Shown: piece by piece, positions 1-4,271 of the stretch
Layout: every line of letters begins with the position of its first letter
How positions within the stretch are numbered: the stretch's first letter is position 1
NCBI GenBank assembly: GCA_023435855.1
Contig: JAEZLG010000030.1
Location: 1-6,569, forward strand
Source: Bacillota bacterium
Lineage (GTDB): Bacteria; Bacillota; Clostridia; Christensenellales; CAG-138
Length of the DNA stretch: 6,569 bases
Direction: 5' to 3'
Notes under the pieces: model-generated
The model's database searches: none
What the model was told of the DNA's origin: nothing
Seen by the model: the letters and a program-made list of their open reading frames with translations, nothing else
Program-made: the position numbers and the translations under genes

Positions 1-1
1 C

Positions 2-325
2 GAGGTAAAATTAAACGGCCACCCCACGAAGCGCGTACCAAACAATGTGAATTTCAGTATCCGCTACATTGAAGGCGAGGCCATATTGCTTCTTCTCGAC
101 CTTAACGGCATTGCAGCATCAAGCGGCAGCGCCTGCACATCGGGTTCGCTCGACCCCTCGCATGTGCTTCTTGCCATGGGATTGCCGCACGAAATCGCAC
201 ACGGCTCGCTCCGCCTTTCTTTGGGTGACGATACCACCGAGGAGGAGATAGACTACGTGCTCGAAACCCTCCCCAAAGTCGTTGAAAAGCTTAGGGCGAT
301 GTCGCCTTTATATCAAGCAAACTGA
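2..325 (+). CDS. nifS: Cysteine desulfurase NifS/IscS, C-terminal part (5' end outside window)
   Basis: This is the last 107 residues of a PLP-dependent cysteine desulfurase, read in frame from base 2 to the TGA at 323-325. The enzyme removes sulfur from L-cysteine and passes it as a persulfide to the Fe-S scaffold. Directly visible are the GHPTKRVPNNVNFS segment, typical of the C-terminal domain, and the active-site loop SGSACTSGSLDPSHV. The persulfide-carrying Cys (codon 134-136) lies in that loop. The HGSLRLSLG stretch that follows is also characteristic of the NifS/IscS class. A full protein is about 390 residues, so roughly 280 residues lie upstream; the PLP lysine cannot be checked. The ATG at 47 is internal. 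nifU starts 21 bases downstream with its own strong ribosome binding site, so the two are probably co-transcribed. With a Clostridium-type NifU next door, this is most likely the housekeeping NifS rather than a nitrogen-fixation gene. Confidence 0.96.
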   Translation, partial: EVKLNGHPTKRVPNNVNFSIRYIEGEAILLLLDLNGIAASSGSACTSGSLDPSHVLLAMGLPHEIAHGSLRLSLGDDTTEEEIDYVLETLPKVVEKLRAMSPLYQAN

Positions 326-346
326 GAATTCAAGGAGGAATCTTTT

Positions 347-736
347 ATGTATACCGAAAAAGTTCTGGACCATTTCGAGCATCCCCGCAATGTAGGCGAA
401 TTAAAAGATGCCAATGGCGTAGGCATGGTTGGCAACGCCAAGTGTGGCGATATCATGCAGATGTTCATTAAGGTCAACGATGATGAGATCATTGAGGACG
501 TAGGCTTTAAAACCTTCGGCTGTGGCGCGGCCGTTGCTACAAGCTCCATGGCTACCGAGCTCATCAAGGGCAAGAGTGTGGACGAAGCGTTAAAGCTCAC
601 CAATACCGCCGTGGTGGAAGCGCTTGAAGGCCTGCCGCCTGTTAAAATACACTGCTCTGTTCTCGCCGAGGAAGCCATCAAGGCCGCTATCGACGATTAC
701 CGCAAGAAGAAGGAAGAGGGCAAATCTGCAAATTAA
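347..736 (+). CDS. nifU: Fe-S cluster assembly scaffold NifU/IscU (Clostridium type)
   Basis: A complete 129-residue scaffold on which [2Fe-2S] and [4Fe-4S] clusters are assembled, using sulfur from the neighbouring desulfurase. The length is that of a single-domain IscU-like protein, without the extra ferredoxin-like and C-terminal domains of the NifU of nitrogen fixers. The three cluster-ligand cysteines are present: Cys33 in NAKCGD, Cys59 in FGCGAA and Cys103 in HCSVLAEEAIK. Asp35, which promotes cluster release in the family, is also kept. The motif LPPVK (residues 96-100) matches the site bound by the HscA chaperone in IscU proteins; no hscA is visible here. The start is set by AAGGAGG at about 331-337, ten bases before ATG. 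The gene ends at TAA 734-736 and is followed by a clear intrinsic terminator, so nifS-nifU end a transcript here. The name iscU would be equally acceptable. Confidence 0.97.
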   Translation: MYTEKVLDHFEHPRNVGELKDANGVGMVGNAKCGDIMQMFIKVNDDEIIEDVGFKTFGCGAAVATSSMATELIKGKSVDEALKLTNTAVVEALEGLPPVKIHCSVLAEEAIKAAIDDYRKKKEEGKSAN

Positions 737-774
737 GCCAAACATTCGATTTTCCTTGCCTTAACCAATAAGAT

Positions 775-813
775 AAGCTCTTTTGTCTGACGCGATAAAG
801 GGGCTTTTTTTTT
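775..813 (+). terminator. Intrinsic terminator of nifS-nifU
   Basis: AAGCTCTTTT (775-784) pairs with AAAGGGGCTT (797-806) as a ten-pair stem with two G-U pairs around a 12-base loop. An uninterrupted run of T continues to 813. It lies 38 bases after the nifU stop and separates the Fe-S genes from the accessory region. Confidence 0.85.
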
Positions 814-888
814 GCCCTAAAACCCATGTTACTTTTTGTGTTATCTTGCTGCTGCAAGAAAGGTCAGTGAGAATACATGGGAATAAGC

Positions 889-918
889 CTGCAAAAATAT
901 TAAATTCTCTGCTATAAT
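889..918 (+). promoter_or_regulatory. Extended -10 promoter of the ubiquitin-like gene
   Basis: TGCTATAAT at 910-918 is a consensus extended -10 element. A weak -35 (CTGCAA, 889-894) sits 18 bases upstream; extended -10 promoters tolerate a poor -35. Transcription would start near 925. That leaves a leader of about 114 bases before the TTG start preferred for the downstream gene, but only about 9 bases before the upstream ATG at 934. The same nine-base element occurs before rpsB. Confidence 0.6.
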
Positions 919-1038
919 AATCCCATCCGAAACATGGAGATGTCAGCTTGCAAATCAAAAAGAAATAACAACCTTGTAACGAAAAGAAGGTTTATCCAAT
1001 CTTTCCATACAAAAATCTCTGGAAGGGGACATGTTAAG

Positions 1039-1896
1039 TTGATAAGGTACTGTCATCGCAAAAAAATTTTAGCAATTCTTGTCGTTATCGTACTGATGTT
1101 TATTTATCCAACACAAGCCTTTGCAATGCAACTTTATGTAAAAACACCGACAGGCAAAACGATTACACTTGAAGTTGAACCAAATGATACTATAGATAAT
1201 GTGAAAGCTAAAATACAGGACAAGGAAGGCATACCTCCTGACCAGCAACACCTTATATTTGCAGGGAAACAGCTGGAAGAAGGGCGGACGCTGTCGGAAT
1301 ATAGTATTTTTAAGGAATTTACATTACAATTGGTTCTATCACTTTATGCTATATCCTACGACACAGACGGAGGCACACCCATCGATGATGCCTTGATCGT
1401 GCCGGGAGAAACGCTTGCTGCGCCCCGGCAACCACAAAAAAACGGGCATATTTTTAAAGGCTGGTATTTGGATAACGCTTTCACACAGCTCGCGGCCTAC
1501 CCTTTAACAATAACGGATAACACCACGCTATATGCCAAATGGACAGTGAAGCCGCAATCTGTGCCGCTTACGCTGTCGATATCTCCCGCGGACGGCCGGA
1601 CCTATACCGGCAGACAAGTCATCATCACGCCCGACGCGGCTGGAGGTACATGGAGTTTTGACGGCGAATACCTCTCCCTGACGCAAAACGGTGATCAATA
1701 TATTTTTACCGCGCTCAAAAACGGATATACTACAGCAACCTATTCAGTTTTGGGTGCGTCGGTTTCGGTATTATTAACAATCATCGAGATGGATGTACCC
1801 CAAACGGGCGAAGCGGCAACACCTGCGGGGGTTATCCTGCTTGGACATGCGGTATCCTGCGCGGCATGGGTGGTTGTGCGGCGAAGAAAAGCGTAA
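1039..1896 (+). CDS. Secreted, predicted wall-anchored ubiquitin-InlB-repeat protein
   Basis: Numbered from TTG 1039 (285 residues). Residues 1-29 are a classic signal peptide: RYCHRKK, a hydrophobic ILAILVVIVLMF core and a TQAFA cleavage site. Residues 30-105 align without gaps to human ubiquitin, 60/76 identical by hand. K6, K11, K27, K29, K33, K48, K63 and I44 are kept; L8 is Pro, R42 His, H68 Gln, R72 Ser, and the final RGG reads YAI. About 105-169 form an InlB-type (Listeria-Bacteroides) B-repeat with GG, FKGWYLD and TTLYAKW. About 170-250 resemble a bacterial Ig-like domain. VPQTG (253-257), a hydrophobic helix and an RRRKA tail form a sortase sorting signal. I prefer TTG because GGAAGGGGA (1021-1029) is a well-spaced ribosome binding site and it gives a normal signal peptide. 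The in-frame ATG at 934 would add 35 residues and lacks a ribosome binding site. Function is unknown: the protein should be outside the cell and cannot be conjugated through a Gly-Gly tail. Confidence 0.92.
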   Translation: MIRYCHRKKILAILVVIVLMFIYPTQAFAMQLYVKTPTGKTITLEVEPNDTIDNVKAKIQDKEGIPPDQQHLIFAGKQLEEGRTLSEYSIFKEFTLQLVLSLYAISYDTDGGTPIDDALIVPGETLAAPRQPQKNGHIFKGWYLDNAFTQLAAYPLTITDNTTLYAKWTVKPQSVPLTLSISPADGRTYTGRQVIITPDAAGGTWSFDGEYLSLTQNGDQYIFTALKNGYTTATYSVLGASVSVLLTIIEMDVPQTGEAATPAGVILLGHAVSCAAWVVVRRRKA

Positions 1897-1916
1897 CAAT
1901 GCAATATGAAAGCTAG

Positions 1917-1950
1917 CGGACGAGGGCAATACCTTCGTCCGTTTTCTCTT
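1917..1950 (+). terminator. Intrinsic terminator of the ubiquitin-like gene
   Basis: CGGACGAGGG (1917-1926) pairs with CCTTCGTCCG (1932-1941) over ten pairs, one of them G-T, around the loop CAATA. TTTTCTCTT follows. It lies 20 bases after the stop codon, so the gene appears to be a single-gene transcript between its own promoter and terminator. Confidence 0.82.
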
Positions 1951-2288
1951 ACGAATGTCGACGACCGATTGACCGAGAGGTTAAAGAAACGCAGTGAGCT
2001 ATGGCACAGCATATGCATCGAGAAACGGCAGTCATGAGGAAGTATTCGGAAAGTCGGAAAAAGAGTTCTATGATGATTGGTGTCAGTATTTGAATGAACG
2101 CGACAATTAGGAGAGTACGGATTTATTTTGCAGGCAGCATTAGCGAATGTTTTCAACCACGATGTCGCTGCATATTGCAGGTCGCGTTTTCCACCTGCAT
2201 TCCTTCTCCGCTTCGCGAGTTCTTGACAACATATCCCAACCATAACGTGCCACCTTTTCGCACAAACTAGCGATAAACGCCTGTTTTG
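1951..2288. other. Gene-free stretch, possibly decayed coding sequence
   Basis: No supported gene lies here. Between the TAA at 1982-1984 and the TAG at 2108-2110 one + frame stays open for 41 codons and ends in a protein-like tail (KEFYDDWCQYLNERDN). It has no plausible start or ribosome binding site. A second frame upstream (to TGA 2035-2037) reads RLTERLKKRSELWHS. Together they could be the remains of a frameshifted gene, or chance. TGCAGGT (2176-2182) and ACCTGCA (2193-2199) form a seven-pair hairpin. A consensus TTGACA stands at 2223-2228, but no -10 is at the right distance. Confidence 0.4.
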
Positions 2289-2303
2289 AAAGGAGATACC
2301 GTT

Positions 2304-2462
2304 ATGAAAGCCGTACCGCTTGTGATTGGCATGGCCGCGGGCATCACCATTGCCTCCGCGGCGCTCATGTCTATGTATCCGGATGTTTCGAGGCGCATGG
2401 TGCGCGATTCGAAAAAGGCTGCGAGGTGCACACGCAGAGCCGTAATGAAAACATTTAGCTAA
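2304..2462 (+). CDS. Small cationic single-pass membrane protein (52 aa, hypothetical)
   Basis: A 52-residue open frame, ATG 2304 to TAA 2460-2462, with a strong ribosome binding site (AAAGGAGAT, 2289-2297) at ideal spacing. That is the main reason to believe it. Residues 3-24 (VPLVIGMAAGITIASAALMSMY in two parts, VPLVIGMAAG then ITIASAALMSMY) are hydrophobic and rich in Gly and Ala, suggesting one membrane span. The remaining half is strongly basic, with Arg/Lys-rich runs such as SRRMVRDSKK and ARCTRRAVMK, and probably faces the cytoplasm. The pattern of a GMAAG-type span followed by a basic tail recalls the small YtxH-like proteins of Bacillota, but I cannot assign it to a family. It stands alone between the ubiquitin-like gene and a repeat region, and a perfect GC-rich hairpin follows directly. 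No function is proposed. Confidence 0.7.
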   Translation: MKAVPLVIGMAAGITIASAALMSMYPDVSRRMVRDSKKAARCTRRAVMKTFS

Positions 2463-2468
2463 ACATAG

Positions 2469-2490
2469 CGGGCCGCCAAAAGGCGGCCCG
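2469..2490 (+). terminator. GC-rich perfect hairpin after the small membrane protein gene
   Basis: CGGGCCGCC (2469-2477) and GGCGGCCCG (2482-2490) pair perfectly over nine bases around AAAA. The stem begins six bases after the stop codon, where a terminator is expected, but TATGTCAG follows rather than a T-run. It is either a weak or factor-assisted terminator or a stabilising 3' hairpin. Confidence 0.55.
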
Positions 2491-2542
2491 TATGTCAGAA
2501 ACGATCTGCAGGGTATCGGCAGGGCAAAAGGAACGAGCATTT

Positions 2543-2690
2543 TGTAGGGGCCGACCTCCGGACAGCCTGACGCTCATAGGCTATGACCCTAAATACGTAT
2601 ACAATGTATCGCGGGGCGTCGAGGACGCCGCCCCTTACGGCACGACAACATACGCCCTGTGTAGGACCTCGCCCGGACGGCACACCCGAC
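2543..2690. repeat. Hairpin-rich intergenic repeat cluster, left part
   Basis: Non-coding and GC-rich. TGTAGGGGCCGACC opens it at 2543. GGGGCGTCGAGGACGCCGCCCC (in parts GGGGCGTC at 2613-2620 and GACGCCGCCCC at 2624-2634) folds on itself with a three-base bulge. TGTAGG returns at 2660-2665 and CCCGGACGGCAC at 2672-2683. GGGGCCGACC (2547-2556) has an exact inverted partner at 2939-2948, and CCCGGACGGCAC a direct copy at 2947-2958. Short open frames here on both strands have no ribosome binding site and no protein-like composition. Confidence 0.55.
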
Positions 2691-2696
2691 AAATGT

Positions 2697-2827
2697 TGTC
2701 ATTTCGAATGGAGCGAAGCGGAGTGAGAAATCCCCTACATGGAGCCGCAGAGTAGCGGGACGCACAAAGCACGTGCCGTTGATACGTCTATAGCTCCGGG
2801 GGATTTCTTGCTTCGCTCGAAATGACA
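2697..2827. repeat. MITE-like palindromic element (131 bp)
   Basis: The two ends form a long interrupted inverted repeat. TGTCATTTCGA (2697-2707) matches TCGAAATGACA (2817-2827) exactly. GCGAAGC (2713-2719) matches GCTTCGC (2810-2816), and AGAAATCCCC (2726-2735) matches GGGGATTTCT (2799-2808). The left arm carries extra ATGGA/GGAGTG segments. The roughly 63-base centre has no open frame. Repeats built on TCATTTCGA...GCGAAGC...GAGAAATC are, from general knowledge, scattered between genes in many bacteria. I see no clear target-site duplication and no transposase, so it is either a non-autonomous element or a REP-like palindrome. Confidence 0.7.
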
Positions 2828-3129
2828 TAGGAGAGTTGGGGTGCTTATGAATTCGGACGCACTAACAGCCGATGGTGATGCACTTGTGTAGGGCAAGGGT
2901 TCTACCTTTGCCGCGCGTGATACGTTCAGGCAATTATAGGTCGGCCCCCGGACGGCACGTCGTCAACCGCCTTGTGCGAATGCCTGAATATGCATGCAAC
3001 AAAAATATTTCCTACTTTTGGGAACCTGGCTGCATGCGCCTTCGTTTATCTAGCAAAATGCTTTATTTTGTAAAAACGACGGGATTGTAAAATTTTCCCC
3101 AGTGACTATGAAAAATACGCCGCATCATG
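2828..3129. repeat. Hairpin-rich intergenic repeat cluster, right part, then plain spacer
   Basis: GGCAAGGGT (2892-2900) pairs with ACCTTTGCC (2904-2912) around TCT, preceded by TGTGTAGG (2885-2890 region) as in the left cluster. GGTCGGCCCC (2939-2948) is the inverted partner of 2547-2556, and CCCGGACGGCAC (2947-2958) is a direct copy of 2672-2683. From about 2965 the sequence becomes AT-richer and nothing else is recognisable before the ireB promoter. The open frame at 2872-3090 has no ribosome binding site and a composition unlike a protein; I do not accept it. Confidence 0.5.
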
Positions 3130-3135
3130 TATAAT
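3130..3135 (+). promoter_or_regulatory. Probable -10 element of the ireB operon
   Basis: A consensus TATAAT lies 35 bases before the ireB ATG, in an AT-rich stretch. No convincing -35 is found at 16-18 bases upstream, so the promoter is only partly supported. It is the last possible site before a complete operon and follows a long gene-free stretch. Confidence 0.45.
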
Positions 3136-3169
3136 AAATAAAAATACAAATGCGGAAAGGAGTAGCGCC

Positions 3170-3442
3170 ATGACGGACAATACCAACGAGACCATGCACT
3201 TTTCCATCCCTCGGGATAAGAGCACAGCCAATGAGGTACTTATGAGCGTGTACTCCGCTATGAGGGAAAAGGGCTACGACCCTGTGAACCAAATTGTCGG
3301 CTACCTAATTAGCGGCGACCCGACGTATATAACAAGCCACAACAACGCCAGGTACCGCATCCGTATGCTTGAGCGGGACGAGCTCTTAGAAGAGCTCGTG
3401 CGCTATTATGCCGAGCACAAACTGCCCGAGGATGGGGAGTAA
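3170..3442 (+). CDS. ireB: IreB family regulatory phosphoprotein (DUF965)
   Basis: A complete 90-residue protein of the IreB/YrzL family. In Enterococcus faecalis IreB is a substrate of the membrane Ser/Thr kinase IreK and of the phosphatase IreP. It acts as a negative regulator of intrinsic cephalosporin resistance. The family core is clear: EKGYDPVNQIVGYLISGDP (residues 34-51), then YITSHNNAR and MLERDELLEELVRYY (residues 66-80). Phosphorylation in the enterococcal protein is on N-terminal threonines; here Thr2, Thr5 and Thr8 are candidates. The start is fixed by GGAAAGGAG at 3154-3162, eight bases before ATG. It heads a three-gene cluster with ruvX and a DUF1292 gene, an order conserved across Bacillota, where alaS normally lies just upstream. 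No alaS is present here; repeats and the accessory genes take that place. No kinase or phosphatase gene is visible in the window. Confidence 0.95.
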   Translation: MTDNTNETMHFSIPRDKSTANEVLMSVYSAMREKGYDPVNQIVGYLISGDPTYITSHNNARYRIRMLERDELLEELVRYYAEHKLPEDGE

Positions 3443-3460
3443 CATGAATTAGAACCATAT

Positions 3461-3482
3461 GGGGCGCGCTTATGCGCGCCTC
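3461..3482 (+). other. Intercistronic hairpin between ireB and ruvX
   Basis: GGCGCGC (3463-3469) pairs perfectly with GCGCGCC (3474-3480) around TTAT, with two more possible pairs outside. A weak T-containing tail (TCGTTTATGCTT) follows. It could attenuate transcription or protect the ireB end of the message; it is not a convincing full terminator. Confidence 0.5.
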
Positions 3483-3502
3483 GTTTATGCTTAGGGGGTT
3501 AT

Positions 3503-3928
3503 ATGCTACGCATTCTTGCGCTCGACGTTGGTGATAAGCGCATCGGCATCGCTGTGAGCGATGCGCTCGGTATCACCGCGCAGGGGCTTGAAACCTATAC
3601 AAGAACTGGTGATCTTGAAAAAGACGTCGCCTATATTTTAAAGCTTGCGAAAGGTTATGAACCCGTTCGGCTTTTGTTTGGCATGCCCCGCAACATGGAT
3701 GGCAGCTATGGTTTTCAGTCTGAGCGCGTAAAGGAATTTGCAAATGCGGTACTCAGTAATTTTGAAGGCGAGCATGCATTTTATGATGAGAGGCTCACAA
3801 CCGTATCCGCAGAGCGGGTGCTTATGGAGGCAGAGATGAATTGGCAAAAGCGCCGCAAGGTAGTGGATAAGCTTGCTGCGGTTGTTATATTGCAGGGGTA
3901 TCTCGCATCAAATCCGAAGCTTTACTAA
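3503..3928 (+). CDS. ruvX: RuvX/YqgF family nuclease (Holliday junction resolvase-like)
   Basis: A complete 141-residue RNase H-fold protein of the YqgF/RuvX family, of normal length. In Escherichia coli YqgF is needed for maturation of the 5' end of 16S rRNA. Members have also been described as putative Holliday junction resolvases; which role applies here cannot be told from sequence. The three conserved acidic positions are visible: Asp8 in LALDVGDKRIGIAVSD, Glu96 in YDERLTT and Asp122 in VVDKLAAVVILQGYL. The substrate-loop motif GMPRNMDGSYG (residues 60-70) is also present, where GLPxNMDGS is more usual. The ATG at 3503 follows GGGGG at 3494-3498, a G-rich but not ideal ribosome binding site. 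It lies in the ireB-ruvX-DUF1292 cluster, 60 bases after ireB and 27 before the next gene, so the three are very probably one operon. Confidence 0.95.
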   Translation: MLRILALDVGDKRIGIAVSDALGITAQGLETYTRTGDLEKDVAYILKLAKGYEPVRLLFGMPRNMDGSYGFQSERVKEFANAVLSNFEGEHAFYDERLTTVSAERVLMEAEMNWQKRRKVVDKLAAVVILQGYLASNPKLY

Positions 3929-3955
3929 TGGATATCATAGAAAGGAAATTCCGCC

Positions 3956-4234
3956 ATGGAACAAATGCATGTTACCGACGAAGTGGTGCTGCTCGATGAG
4001 CTTGGCCGCGAGGAGCGCTTTTTACATGTGCTCACGTTTTTATACGAAGGCGAGCGCTATGTAGCGCTTGAGCCCGCGCAGCAAGATGATGACGATGAGG
4101 AAGCCGAAGTCATCATTTTACGGGCTGTGAACGAGGACGGGCAGGATACTTATGTATCCGTCGATAACGAAATTTTGCTTGAAGAGGTGTTCGAAGAGTT
4201 TCTCTCGCTCATGGATGAGGTTGAGGGCGAATAA
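3956..4234 (+). CDS. DUF1292 family protein (YrzB-like)
   Basis: A complete 92-residue acidic protein. It matches the DUF1292 pattern by length, by position after ruvX, and by its sequence plan: an opening VVLLDELGREERFLHVLTF, a YEGERYVALEPA block (residues 31-42), a run of Asp/Glu (QDDDDEEAE), a strand containing VIILRAV, and an acidic C-terminus with LLEEVFEEFLSLMDE. No catalytic motif is apparent, and the family has no established biochemical function. The start follows AAAGGAAA (3941-3948), eight bases before ATG. An internal ATG three codons later is possible but less well placed. It is the last gene of the ireB operon. The rpsB promoter begins directly after its stop, with no terminator between, so some read-through into rpsB is possible. 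Confidence 0.9.
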   Translation: MEQMHVTDEVVLLDELGREERFLHVLTFLYEGERYVALEPAQQDDDDEEAEVIILRAVNEDGQDTYVSVDNEILLEEVFEEFLSLMDEVEGE

Positions 4235-4237
4235 TTC

Positions 4238-4267
4238 TTGCATTTCAATTAGGTACTATGCTATAAT
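4238..4267 (+). promoter_or_regulatory. Extended -10 promoter of rpsB-tsf
   Basis: TGCTATAAT (4259-4267) is a consensus extended -10. TTGCAT (4238-4243) serves as a weak -35 with an 18-base spacer. The start of transcription should be near 4274, at the foot of the leader hairpin and about 136 bases before the rpsB ATG. Confidence 0.75.
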
Positions 4268-4271
4268 CTCA

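Noticed and set aside
47..325. A separate 92-residue gene starting at ATG 47
   Set aside because: The frame is open to the left edge and the conserved desulfurase sequence continues upstream of this ATG, so it is an internal methionine of nifS.
1126..1353. A bacterial ubiquitin conjugation system (E1/E2/JAB operon) at this locus
   Set aside because: No activating, conjugating or protease gene is nearby, the Gly-Gly tail is missing and the protein has a signal peptide and wall anchor. This is not an intracellular Bub/Bil-type modification operon.
2223..2228. Consensus TTGACA as the -35 of the small membrane protein gene
   Set aside because: No -10-like sequence lies 16-18 bases downstream; the nearest (CATAAC, 2241-2246) is only 12 bases away.
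1740..2540. A 266-codon open frame on the minus strand
   Set aside because: It runs antisense over the end of the ubiquitin-like gene, two hairpins and the whole small membrane protein gene. Its translation is rich in Arg, His, Cys and Pro without domain-like pattern, and it has no convincing ribosome binding site. Length alone is the only support.
2543..2958. A CRISPR array
   Set aside because: The repeated units are few, unevenly spaced, in both orientations and of differing length; there are no regular spacers and no cas genes.
2492..3090. Several short open frames on both strands in the repeat region
   Set aside because: They cross hairpins and the palindromic element, lack ribosome binding sites and read as low-plausibility Arg/Cys/Pro-rich protein.
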